From Cheiracanthium punctorium (lineage: Eukaryota; Arthropoda; Arachnida; Araneae; Cheiracanthiidae), in contig JAWZYV010016944.1 in the NCBI GenBank assembly GCA_038373885.1, forward strand, positions 496,001 through 560,000: DNA of 64,000 bases, in the 5' to 3' direction. Below the pieces are notes generated by a model. It ran no database searches. It had not been told where the DNA came from and worked only from the letters and a program-made list of their open reading frames with translations. Below are positions 1 through 9,871 of this stretch, one piece after another. Both the position numbers and the translations under genes were made by a program. Every line of letters begins with the position of its first letter. The first letter of the stretch is position 1.

Positions 1-700
1 AAATAATATATAGAAGCCAGGATCATTAACATGACAACGTCTAGCTGTAAGTGTTGCAGTCGGATTGGTGAATCTTTTAAATGAAATGAGAAACTTGTTT
101 ATGTTTTTCTCTGTCTGAAAGAAATCCAATGCAACTACACACGCTTATGGTTATATATTTTCGTATTCGTTAGCAGCAGAAACAAAATATTCAATGCATT
201 TTTAAGCACGCAACTTATTTTCAACGGAGGATTACGTTCTAAGCATTTTTTTTTTTTTAACATCGTTAAAAGTTTCAATATTACTACGTTTGAAAACTGA
301 CTGGGTGAGCGGCAGCCAAAAACGTGACGTCATAAACTAAAATTTACGTGAGACTGATAAACTCTGCCACAAAATTTACTCCATATTCGCAATTTGTAAG
401 ATTCTATATATAGCTCTTCAGAATTACTCAATTTAATATTTGCCTTACATTAAAATAAAAAAACGTATATTTTTCAAATAAAGCATGAAGGATTTAAATA
501 TTTTAATTGAGCATTTGAGGGATATCAAACGAAGATAGATAGTATTGTATAAACAGTAGGTAATATTACTAGAATTTTTAGGATAACAAGATTAAAACAC
601 AATATACTATGTTAATAAACATTTTGTAGATATTAAATGAAAAGTGTTTGTTATATTGTTTATTTTTCAGCGGATACTTTACAACTAACTTAACGATAGA
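1..700. other. AT-rich stretch, no gene seen
   Basis: I see no coding potential, RNA gene or clear repeat here. The sequence is AT-rich with short homopolymer runs, including a T run near 247-258, and is typical of decayed intergenic DNA. Confidence 0.6.
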
Positions 701-706
701 CTACAT

Positions 707-830
707 GAATGACATGAGAGACTACATGACACAGAAGAGTACATGAATGCTTTTTGTTTGATATAAAAGACCACATGAATGTTTTTTCTTTGACACAAAA
801 GACTACATGAATGTTTTTCCTTTATTCAGT
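707..830. repeat. 32-33 bp tandem repeat, about 3 copies
   Basis: The word ACATGAATG recurs at about 713, 740, 773 and 805. The last three are spaced 32-33 bp and are followed by similar T-rich then AAAAGAC segments, with a more degenerate copy near 713-730. This is a short minisatellite with no coding sense. Confidence 0.7.
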
Positions 831-1039
831 GTACAGATTCACTTCTGACTTTTAAAACACGATTTTATTTTATCTGCTACTCAAAATATTATTTTGTACA
901 GAATAACTTAACTTCCGCGTACAGAAATATACTAACATTTGCAAAAAAGTATATTTATATCACATTTTCCCGTTCGTCAACACTCATAAAGTTATTTTAG
1001 TAGTATTTAATGCAGTTTTTATCGTAAATTTATATATAA

Positions 1040-2347
1040 CTAGCTGAAGTACCCGTATTTGACGGGCTAGTACTGAATGCAAATTTCCAAAAAGCAAGAA
1101 CTTTCGTCAGCATTGCAGGAGTACACAGAATGGATGTAGTATGTTGCGAAAGTAAATAAAGCGAAGTTATAATTTTTATGTATTGTTAAAATATTACAGG
1201 TTAGAGAGTAACTAAGTAATATCAATTCATTTGATTTAATCGTAAATACGTGATGCGCGAACAAATATTTACGCATATTGAAATAATTTTTGCGAAATCT
1301 CAAAATCTAATCAATATTTTTGAAAAATTCGAAGCCTAGAATTTAAGTAAAGTGACAACCTATGATGTCACCAAATTTCGTTTCATTCCCTGCAGTCTTT
1401 ATTTCGTGATGCTGGAACAAAATTTAAGCATTTTAAAACGATTTTCACAAAATCTCAAAATGTAATCAAAATATTTTTAAAATTCAACGCCTATAAATTA
1501 AGATTAGCAACTACCTATCATATCACTAAATTTCGTATCATTCGTATTAGTCGTTATTACGTGATGTTTGAAGAAATATAAACATATTTTGAAAGAATTT
1601 TCACAAAATCTCAAAATCTAATAAAAATGTTTAAAAAATTGGACACCTACAGTTTATGTTGAGCAACTATCTATCATGTGACCCAATTTCATATCATTCG
1701 CTTTCGTCGTTATTACGTAATGCGTGAAAAAAATTCCCTCAGTTTGAAACGATTTTCGAAAAATCCCAAAATCTGATCGATTTTTTTTTAGGTGCTTATA
1801 GTTTAAGGTGAGTGACCACCTATCATTTCACCAAATACCAATTTTTTCACCTTTGCAGTTTTACATGATGTGTGAACACAAATTTATGCAGTTTGAAACA
1901 ATTTTCGCAAAATCTCAAAATCTAATCAAGATTTTTTTTAAATTCGACGACATTGTTTGAAGTTGAGTGACCACCTATCACACACACACATGATACCAAA
2001 TTTCATTTTATTCACTTCAGTCGTTTTTACGTGATGCTAGAACACACTTTTAAGGAGCTAGGAACGATTTTCGCAAAATCTCAAAATCTAATCAAGATTT
2101 TTTAAAAATTCGACGCCTATGTTTTAAGTTGAGTGACCACCTATCATGACATCCAATTTCATATCATTCGCTTCAGTCGTTTTTACGTGATGCTTAAACA
2201 ACAAAAGCGTCACGGACAGAATGACAGACAGACTAACTTTTTTTTAAGGGTCGCATCGGATTCCCGGGTGCTTGAAACGGATAGAAATCGCAAAGTTTTT
2301 GAATTCCAAGAAATGTACAGACAAAAGTCTAATTTTATTTATATAGA
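1040..2347 (-). mobile_element. Non-autonomous Helitron-like element with internal minisatellite
   Basis: Read on the minus strand, the element starts with TC (plus 2347-2346) after an A, in an AT-rich TCTATATAAATAAAAT leader. It ends in CTAG (plus 1043-1040) before a T. That is the TC...CTAG pattern and A|T target expected of Helitrons. Just inside the 3' end is a small hairpin (CCCGT/ACGGG arms, plus about 1052-1066) followed by TACTTCAGCTAG. There is no Rep or helicase coding sequence, so it would depend on an autonomous partner. The body is mostly a tandem repeat, as in Helentron/DINE-type elements. The same CAGCTAGT-type end recurs at 30251 and 43404. The exact 5' boundary is less certain than the 3' end. 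Confidence 0.6.
1280..2200. repeat. ~155-bp minisatellite, about 6 degenerate copies
   Basis: The phrase AAATCTCAAAATCTAATCAA recurs, with changes, at about 1295, 1450, 1606, 1760, 1910 and 2075, giving spacings of 155, 156, 154, 150 and 165 bp. Each unit continues with an AT-rich tract, an 'ACCTATCAT' block, a CAATTTCATATCATTCG-like block and a TTACGTGATG block. It lies inside the Helitron-like element and makes up most of it. Confidence 0.85.
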
Positions 2348-2778
2348 TGCATCCACTTATATTTTCCTTTTCTATTGTGTGACGATAATGGTTATGTCGA
2401 ATACGATACATACAACGGTAAATGATAACAACATATATTCGTGAAAATTAAAGTATATTTATTGCAGTTATATCATGAATAAATTTATATGCTAGACAAA
2501 ATTGTGCATTTAATTCAGATTTATATGTTTAATGTTGTTTTAATGTTGAAATCTTGTTTTTTAGGGATTTACTTTTCTCATATAACTGAAGAAACCTATG
2601 AAGTTCAATTGAATTTTTCATGAAATGGCGTTCCTATAGTTAATTATATAATTTTATTTTTAATCCCAGCATGGAAAATCGAAGTGGGGTTACTTAAATC
2701 TATTTTATATTTACTATGATAACATATTTAATTTAATGGACTTTAACCGTGAAACTAATACTTTTTTATCTTCTACTT
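2348..2778. other. AT-rich spacer, no gene seen
   Basis: This stretch between the Helitron-like element and the SINE is AT-rich with no ORF or repeat I recognise. Confidence 0.5.
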
Positions 2779-2990
2779 CTAGGCCCACTATGACAGAGCA
2801 GATAAGGCACTGAACTTTGTAGACGGCTGAAGTGGAAGGTCCCGCGTTCGGGCCTACCACGCAGCTGTTGAACTAACAGTCTGGAGTTTTTATAAGACGT
2901 AACATAAAAACTCATTCAAACCCAAAGTCCTTCTCCCAAGACATGCCGCAGTCTTCAGGCATCGTGTAGGCTTGCCATAATATAAAACAA
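2779..2990 (+). mobile_element. tRNA-derived SINE
   Basis: The 5' part resembles a tRNA gene with internal RNA polymerase III promoter boxes. The A-box-like segment is TGACAGAGCAGATAAGG (about 2788-2804) and the B-box-like segment is GCGTTCGGGCC (about 2844-2856), at about the spacing expected for a tRNA. After the tRNA-like head comes a non-tRNA body starting near CTGGAGTTTTTATAAG, partly shared with the SINE fragment at 61861-62040. There is no coding capacity. Mobilisation would need a LINE reverse transcriptase. The boundaries are approximate because no clean target duplication was found. Confidence 0.65.
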
Positions 2991-3483
2991 ACAATCTTCT
3001 ACTGGCGATATAATTAACAAAACCACTCTAGAAAAATGATTTTATCAAAACAATATAGGCAAAATTTTTTAAATATATATATAAAAGATAGGGGAGAGTT
3101 GTCTAAAGCGGGGACGGCGGCTGAAATGGGGACATTCAGTTTCACACTGATTCGTGCCACCATCTATCGGTACAATACATGTATATCATTCCTCATCGTC
3201 TATGCGCCGTATTGAATCGAGTTGTGGACATGTTTGACGGTTTGTTCTTTTGTAGGAAGTTTTCAAATTTTTTTCACTTTTTTTGTCCGATTTGCACCTC
3301 TTACTGTATTGGACCTTATCAAGTCAACACGGAATATTCAATTTTGGTAAGTACAACATTGATTCTTCTATATTTAAGTTACATTTTGATATATTTCTCG
3401 ATAAATAATCTAAGACCTGTTCAAAGAGACGCCATTTTAAAAAAAATATGTCACTGGCGGCTCAAATGGGGACATCGATGGTA

Positions 3484-3513
3484 GTTCAAAACGGGGTCGT
3501 CCCCGTTTTGGAC
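3484..3513. repeat. Palindrome of the terminal GGGGAC-type motif in the pogo element
   Basis: CAAAACGGGG and CCCCGTTTTG face each other across a 4-nt spacer, with the symmetry continuing outward with one mismatch. Related single motifs sit at about 3104-3116, 3126-3136, 3462-3476, 4590-4602 and 4762-4776. The palindrome is the same motif in head-to-head copies. I infer reiterated transposase-binding sites, as in other Tc1/mariner elements with subterminal repeats. Confidence 0.6.
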
Positions 3514-3815
3514 GCCATGGAATATCATTGAAATATTTCAGTTATGCTTCATTTCTATGACAAATATGTGATTTATAAGTGATATTTCCTTAAGTATTTT
3601 AGTTGAGTACAAGTGATTTTTATGTGGCACATATAGGTATTTAATTGAAAATATCTTGCAAATTAAATTTTAAAAATAGAATATAAAAATATAGAATATA
3701 AAATGTGAAATGAATATTTAAAAAAATATTTTAACTACATTTTTTTATATATATAAAGATATTTTATATTCTGGTATTTTATTTTACGTATTATCTTTTA
3801 TTCAGATGTGTGATA

Positions 3816-4236
3816 ATGGGGCGCTATCAAAGAAAAACTGATCGGCCAAAGCTGGTCTCGGATGAGTATGGCTCGAGCAATCCAAGAAGTGTTGGATGGG
3901 AATATAGGCTACAGGAGAGCATCTAAAGCCTATAGTGTTCCTCAAACAACTCTAAAGAGGAAAGTGAAAGAGGCTCGACAGAAGAAGCTGTCTTCTGAAG
4001 CAGCTGCTGGAAAAAGGCTAGGAAGATACAAAACAGTTTGTTCGGAAACCCAAGAAAAGGAATTAGTGCAACATCTGATACATTTAGAAGAGAAGTTATT
4101 TTGCATTACGCTCTCAGATTTAAGAGCGCTAGCATTTGAGTTAGCTGAAAAAAACGATATTCCCCCATATCCTTAATAACGAAAAGATAATGGTGGGAAA
4201 AGATTGGCTTTATGGATTTCTAAAACGGCACCAGAA
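3816..4236 (+). pseudogene. Pogo-like transposase, N-terminal DNA-binding part (frameshifted)
   Basis: Reading starts at ATG 3816 with MGRYQRKTDR, the usual opening of this family. It shifts frame between about 3846 and 3862 into the 3862-4176 frame (MSMARAIQEVLDGN...). The segment SKAYSVPQTTLKRKVKEA is a Pipsqueak-type helix-turn-helix. A second frameshift at a run of C near 4164-4170 restores the CENP-B-type helix-turn-helix end (NNEKIMVGKDWLYGFLKR, about 4176-4235). The full protein would bind the element ends and cut and paste it. Here the sequence jumps from FLKRH straight to the C-terminal tail, so no DDE catalytic residues remain. Function as a transposase is excluded. A DNA-binding-only product would also need the frameshifts repaired. 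Confidence 0.8.
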
Positions 4237-4422
4237 CCAGTGACATCATCTGATCAGGAGCAGGAGAGTGATGATACGTGCATCTTTTGTAATGACCTGT
4301 ATGCAAATTCAAAAGACAAAGAGGGGTGGATTCAATGTAACAGATGTCGAGGCTGGGCACATGAAGCCTGTCCAAGTGCAGAAGAAGGCGATGTAATTTT
4401 CATATGTGACTTTTGTAATTAA
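4237..4422 (+). pseudogene. Pogo-like transposase C-terminal PHD-like zinc-binding tail
   Basis: The frame open at 4204-4422 encodes an acidic linker (SSDQEQESDD), then CIFC, a spacer, CNRC, WAHEAC and a final CDFC. This C4HC3-like spacing resembles a PHD finger, and all paired Cys/His ligands are intact. Such a tail is known at the C-terminus of some arthropod pogo/Tigger-type transposases. It ends at TAA 4420-4422, and the right TIR follows 360 bp later. It is joined to the HTH part only because about 200-300 codons of DDE domain were deleted. It is in a different frame from the upstream part. Confidence 0.7.
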
Positions 4423-4789
4423 TTACTTGGCTATACGAAGCTAATGAGTGCGTGAAACAATAGTGAACACTGATTTGTCATTTTAACATTCCTTTCTTTC
4501 ACCAAATAAGTGTTCTTGATAAATTTTCGAATCAAACCTTCAATATTCATTGTTTTATATAAATACCCTATTTTACCCAACCGGTTGTCCAAAATGGGGA
4601 CTTAGCTCATTTTTCAGAAAAATATTTTTCTAACTCATCCTAATTATTTTTTAGAACTAAAAACATCGTGTTCTGATAGCTTAGGACCTATTCTAAATAG
4701 GAAATAGTTTGAATTTATTTTTCTTTAAAATACTTTTTTTTGGCAGGCCAAAATATGTTAGCGTCCCCATTTTGGACAACTCTTACCTA

Positions 4790-6086
4790 CTTTTTAACAA
4801 AGATCGAATAGTTTACATTTAAAAATTCACTGGCATTCATTATGTTGAATTTTATCCTTTAGGATATAAAAAATGATCAAGTTTGGTTTTTATATAAAAG
4901 AAAGATTAACATAATGAAAAGATTCTGGTACAGTAATCACCGTAAAAACATATCTATGAAAGAATTTTAATAATATTTGCAAGAAAATGATTTCAGTTCT
5001 GCTACCATTAGTTTGAAAATTCAATTAATATTTTTCTTCAGTTAAAATTTGGAAGTGGTTGCATATTTTTAGAGGTGTAATGGTATTAAAATAATCTGTA
5101 TATATATTTTGCATAGATGAATATACTTATAAGAAAATAAAATTGTTATTAAATTATGAAAATATCGTGTTCATATTTATATTACTTAATATGCAATTAT
5201 TTTGTATAAATATTTTATATTTCAAAATCATTCTAATAAAACAATCGAATGCTTTGTCAAAAATGTTGTCATAGAAAACGAAATTATGTTGAAACATTAC
5301 ACTAGTTGTATACGCAGGTCCCAAAAAGGTGGTAACATGCTTTAATTTTTTATCTATGAGATTAGTAGCCAAGGTAAAAAGGTTTAAAATTTCAAAATAA
5401 GGTAGGGGAAAAGGCTACGTTAAGAAAATTTTCTCTCATTAATTTTCAAAAATGTACACTTTTAATTGTATACACACTCGTACGAAAAAATTTCCAGTTA
5501 GTAAAACATGGCCCACACACTAATGATGTGATGTACAAATTTTCATCCTTTCATCATAAAAAGTCTCAGAGATGTAACAAAGATGATCAGGGGCTATACA
5601 TCAATTTGAATATAATGTTTAATGCTAAACAGTGAAAAGGTATTTTCTTTCGCTATTTCTGTACAACCCATGGAACGCAATCATCCGAAGTGATTTTTTT
5701 CATTCCAGAGCCGTTGAAATGTGGTTTAAGTCAGCATATATTTATTTTCACATCACTGACGTCCTTTAGGTTACAGTTATCATTTTTGGTACATTATCTC
5801 ATTACTGCATGGGGTGCATTTTACTATTTGAGATTTTTTTTTTTTTTTTTTTTGCACGGGAGTAGCATAAAAATTAAAGATATATCATGAAAAACTCATC
5901 AATTATAAAACACTTTCCAAGAAACTAGTGCGCACGCGCGCACAAATACACACATTCCCTAAGCAGATCTCTCTTTGCCTTCACACAACACAACACACTA
6001 AATCAGTTTTTAATTTGAATGCCACAGGTTTGCCGGCTTGGTCGGCGGAGCGGACCTTCAAGCTTTTAGCTGTAATCTGCGGAGTT
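4790..6086. other. AT-rich stretch, no gene seen
   Basis: No ORF here resembles a known family. There is a T homopolymer at about 5834-5853 and a short GCGCACGCGCGCACA alternating purine-pyrimidine patch near 5929-5943. The stretch ends where the 3' region of the minus-strand retrotransposon begins. Confidence 0.5.
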
Positions 6087-6306
6087 TATTGGGAAAAAGA
6101 AAAAAAAAAAGCTTTTTACAAAATATAACTCGGAAGGCCGGGCACAGGGATTTCCCACGCAGGGGCCTGTGTCATAAAGTGTCGTGTCATAAAGTGTCCC
6201 CACTTAAGATACAAAGAATCTTCATGTTATGCGGGACAGGAAGTCCTGCATTGATGTTTTCATCTGTTTGAGAGATGACCTCCGAGACTGGGCCACTGCT
6301 ATGCTG
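6087..6306 (-). other. Putative 3' UTR of the non-LTR element
   Basis: This lies downstream of the last ORF2 segment on the minus strand. It contains two adjacent copies of GTCATAAAGTGTC (plus about 6171-6198), a polypurine run on the plus strand (6096-6109) and an AATAAA signal on the minus strand (plus TTTATT, about 6087-6092). No poly(A) tract follows, so the true terminus was not located. Confidence 0.4.
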
Positions 6307-6678
6307 CTAGTTGGTTAGTTGGACAATATTTGTTAACAGAGAACAGATTCTGGCCATTTTCCTTGTGGACACTTTGCTGCGAAGGACGCTTAGAGTCCAT
6401 GCCTGAGCATGTTCTTGCGGTGGTCTGCGCAGGTGATTAGATTTTGTGATTTCACAATCAAAGAGGAAATGCTCTGCTGTTCCTGCTGCACCGCAGATGC
6501 AGAGATCATCTTCCCGGATATTGAATCGATGGAGATAGGCAGGAAACGGCCCGTGTCCTGAGAGGAATGCAGTAGTTTGGAATGTGAGGGGAAGCTCATG
6601 TAGGACTGGCTTGGGCAGCCATTTATAAGTGTAGCGACCCTTTGGGCTTGCATTCCACTGTTGTTGCCATCGTCTCAT
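6307..6678 (-). pseudogene. ORF2 C-terminal domain with Cys/His motif
   Basis: The frame contains WQQQWNASPKGRYTYKWLP, a conserved region after RNase H in R1/I-type ORF2 proteins. It also has CICGAAGTAEHFLFDC, a C-x-C-x7-H-x4-C motif usual near the end of these proteins and thought to bind nucleic acid during target-primed reverse transcription. Reading begins upstream of M6678 in the same frame (RKLRNGLMRRW), out of frame with the RNase H segment, so a frameshift lies near 6690-6705. It ends at a stop just below 6310, probably the natural ORF2 end. Confidence 0.8.
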
Positions 6679-6702
6679 CAGCCCATTTCTTAGTTTTCTT
6701 TT

Positions 6703-7487
6703 TTAGAAAGAGACAGGTGCAGGTATTGTTTGAGCTGGAGTTTGTAATTCTGTCGCTTTTCCGGCAAGCTCATCTGCTCTCTCGTTCCCTGTTATCCCCA
6801 CGTGGGCCTTGATATGGTGGAGTTTTACATGAGGCTGCTCGATTAGTTCTTTTTTTATTTCTTGCACTGTTTGGAGGCTGTGCCATGTTGGGCTATTGCT
6901 GTTAGGCCAGACAGACTGTCGCTGTAGATTAGTGTAGGGACTGGCTGCTGTTCCCTCGTCCATTTGAGGGCTTCGTTGATTGCATTCAGTTCTGCTTGGA
7001 AAACTGAATTGTGGTTTCCGATGCGGCATGTGTAGTACGTAATTTCGGTGCGGTGGTTATATACTACAAAGGCGGCTCCCACCCCTGACTCCGATTTCGA
7101 TCCATCTGTGTAGATAGTTCTACCTTTGGTCAGTGGTGAGACTGTTGTGTTTAGAGTAATTTGCTTGCTATGTAATTCTTTTGCTGGGTGTAGCTGCCAT
7201 CTGGGTATTTTCCTTGTGAAGGCTGGTAGCGGACCTAGTTCCTCTTCCCAGGGGTTCCTAGTACTGCCGAATCTCGTTCGCCCTACTCTTATTGCCTCAG
7301 CTTCTAGCTCCAGAGGCAGTGGTGGCAGCCCTGTTATGACGCATAACGCTTCAGTCGATGTAGTTCTGTAGCCCTTGCTGATTCCTAGAAGTGGAATACG
7401 TTGAAGAGAGAGGAGCTTTTGCTGTGCCTGCTTATTTAAACCAAGTGCCCAGACTCCTGCCGCGTAAAGTACTTGTCGTAGCTCCAC
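6703..7487 (-). pseudogene. ORF2 RNase H domain (frameshifted)
   Basis: The 7487-6855 frame gives the connection region (VLYAAGVWALGL...) and then RNase H motifs: TIYTDGSK (first Asp), FQAELNAI (Glu) and LIYSDSLSGL (second Asp). A frameshift near 6860-6890 moves to the 7029-6703 frame, which supplies the final motif HVGITGNERADELAG (last Asp). All four acidic metal ligands of a type 1 RNase H are therefore present, though split over two frames. In the intact element it would degrade the RNA strand of the RNA/DNA hybrid after reverse transcription. The upstream link to RT (7767-7488) is also out of frame. Confidence 0.85.
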
Positions 7488-7767
7488 GGCTCTATACCAT
7501 GTCTTTAGTAAAGTTGTTGAGGCTCCCCAGGCCTTTCCTGCAACCTTTGCTATGCCCAGTTGTAGTTGTGCAGTCTTTTTCCTGAGAGTGTCAATGTGGG
7601 ATAGCCAGGTCAGGTTTTATCGATTGTGAGGCCGAGTAATTTTATAGTGCTGACGTGCTTTGCACTTTTGTTGTTTATTTTGATTACTGGTTCTCTTCGT
7701 AGAATACGTGGTTTATTGAAAGTTAATGTATGGGATTTGCCCTCGGAGATTTCCAAGCCTAATTCCT

Positions 7768-8907
7768 TTAGACATGAGGCAAGACGGAAGAGGTGGTTGA
7801 TGCTTGTGTTTCAATGTCTTTCCTACAGTTGCCAGTTAGTAAAAAAGAAAAGTCGTCAGCAAAGGCAAATACATCAATCCCTTTTGGTGTCTGAATTTTT
7901 AACAGTTTGTCAGCTAACAAGTTCCAGAGTGTGGGCCCTAGGCATGAACCTTGCGGGCAGCCTTTAAAAATTGGAACCTCTTCTTGTCCTCTTCTCCAGT
8001 TGATGGTTAGTCTTCTGTTGCTGAGGTAGCTTTGGATTACTCTGAGTATGTTGCCTAGACATTTTAATTCTGCTAGGCGTTTTTTTAGAGTGTCCCAGTT
8101 AGCGTTGTCAAATGCGCCTTTTATGTCGATGGTAACCAGGGTGGAGTATCGATTTTCTCGGACGTTTTCTTGGATTTGTTTTATTAGATCGTGCAGGAAT
8201 TTCTCACAGGAGCGAAGGTTTCTAAACCCATACTGTTGTGGTGCTAGTAAGTTGTTTGTTTCTATGTGGTGCGTCAGGCGTTGATCCAATAGTTTTTCTA
8301 GCAGCTTTCCCAGTGTGGGAAGAAGACAGATTGGGCGGTATGAGTCTGGGCGGGCAGGATCTTTATTCTTCTTCGAGAAATAAATCACATCCCCTGTCTT
8401 CAAACTGTGCGGGAACACTCCTTTTTGTAGACAGTGATTTGCCCATGTAGTTAGTAGAAAGGGGTGTGCTTCCTGTACTACCCTCAACATTCTTAGATCG
8501 ATTGAATCCGGTCCGGGAGCTTTTCTTGGATTGAGCTTATAGTGCATTTTTACCTCTTGGGGTGTGAAGGGAACGTCATCTGGTGAGTGAAGGATTTGTT
8601 CGGAGTTGCTAATGCAATTTGTAAATGGATTCTCTCCGAATAGTGTTTTTGTTAGATTCTTGAGTTGCTCTTCCCTTGACAATGAAGGTTTTTCCCATTC
8701 TGCCTTCAGTTCGCTTGGGGAAAAGACTTTGTCATGAGCCAATTTGTACGCTATGCCGAAATTTTCCGTAGCTCTCGAGCAGAAGTTTCGCCATGCTTCA
8801 GATTTGGTCTTTTGGATTTCTTTCTTATATAGTACTTTAAGTTTGTTTATTTTTATTTTGTATTCTTTCTGAGCCTCGGCGTCAAGCGATTTCGTTTTCT
8901 TAGTCAT
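7768..8907 (-). pseudogene. ORF2 reverse transcriptase domain
   Basis: This 379-codon frame holds the RT core in order: LNPRKAPGPDSID (motif 0/1), a fingers region with DSYRPICLLPTLGKLLEKLL, motif A TIDIKGAFDNANW, motif B GCPQGSCLGPTLWN and motif C FAFADDFSFLL with the catalytic Asp pair intact. It copies element RNA into DNA at a nicked target. The frame breaks just after motif C. The thumb sequence (LGLEISEGKSHTLTFNKPRIL) continues in another frame at about 7800-7690. Upstream, sequence of the same protein (FKWWTAHLRTQRNKITAMTKKTK) extends the frame to about 8965, so M8907 is internal. Confidence 0.9.
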
Positions 8908-9054
8908 TGCAGTTATTTTATTTCTTTGTGTTCTGAGGTGTGCCGTCCACCATTTGAAGCTGATGTTTTTCCTACGGCTTTGAGTCTGTATGCCTGTCTT
9001 GCCGCTTCAAGTGGGAGTGACTGTAGGTTCCTTGTGAGATTTTCCAATTCCTCG

Positions 9055-9828
9055 CTAGTTTCGCTTATCTCTATTTGTTGTTGGAGGATTGGCAGTGTGT
9101 TCTTTAGATGTTCTTGAAAGCGCTTGTGATTGCCATATTCCGTTTTGAAGACTTCTCAGTTTCTTGTGTGGGTCTGCATTCAGGAAAAAAGTAATGTACT
9201 TGTGGTTCGATGCCGAAAATGTTTCTTCCACTTTCCATGAATTCATCAGGGTAATGCCTGGTGCGTTTGCAATGGTTACATCAGGCCAACCTTTGGCGTC
9301 CCCTTTGATGAAGGTGGGCGGGCTTTCTGTGCTGTTTGCTAAGGTGAGGCCATGAACTGCAAGATGTTCTATAAGGCTGATGTCTCTTTCATCCTGGTAG
9401 TCGTATTCCCATGCCCTCGAGCGTGCGTTCATGTCTGCTGACATAATGTACGGAATTGACACCGGGATTAGGTTAGAGTATTCGTCAATTGCTTCGTCGA
9501 GGTTCTTTGAGGGCGGTATATATTGGTAGCCTAGAACTATAGGTCCTGTCTCTGTGGTCAGGGAAAACATTACTGCCGTTTCTGTGGAATTGAATTCTGT
9601 ATGGATGAGGTTTTGATTAGCTATTATTATGGAAGTTTGTTTATTGTTGGAGTTGAGTTGGGTCCAACTATCTGGAAAGTCTGTTAATTTTCCTTGTTAA
9701 TTGTGCTGAGAGTCTTGTATTAAAGCCACGTCGAACTTTTCTTGTTGCATGTACGTGGCCAGTAGGCAGTGTGCATTTTTACAGTGGTTTAGATTGACCT
9801 GAATTAATTTTATCGCTTTTCCTGTCAT
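9055..9828 (-). pseudogene. ORF2 N-terminal APE-type endonuclease
   Basis: The likely ORF2 start is ATG at 9828, reading MTGKAIKLIQVNLNHCKNAH. The motif QVNLNHCKNA is the usual opening of endonuclease/exonuclease/phosphatase domains in this retroelement group. The frame runs through one in-frame TAA (9699-9697, codon 44) and continues in phase to 9055. It includes MSADMNARSRAWEYD (the SADMNA Asp/Asn site), GWPDVTIAN and ASNHKYITF (the S-x-H catalytic His). These are the nicking-enzyme active-site regions. After 9055 two further frameshifts (about 9075-9120 and about 8960) separate it from RT. It starts 44 bp after the ORF1 stop. Confidence 0.85.
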
Positions 9829-9871
9829 GGATTCTTTATTTTTCCTCTTACTTGTGTTTTTATTTTTGAAT

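Larger units (their letters stand above)
3091..4787 (+). mobile_element. Internally deleted pogo-like (Tc1/mariner superfamily) DNA transposon
   Basis: The terminal inverted repeats are about 27 bp. The left end reads GGGGAGAGTTGTCTAAAG and the right end, reverse-complemented, reads GGTAAGAGTTGTCCAAAA. Both continue into GGGGAC, and TA is duplicated on each side (3089-3090 and 4788-4789), as expected for this superfamily. Inside are a broken transposase N-terminus (HTH and CENP-B-type DNA-binding regions) and a separate zinc-binding C-terminus. The catalytic DDE domain that should lie between them is missing. At 1697 bp it is a non-autonomous deletion derivative. GGGGAC-containing motifs are reiterated near both ends and may be transposase-binding sites. 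Confidence 0.85.
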
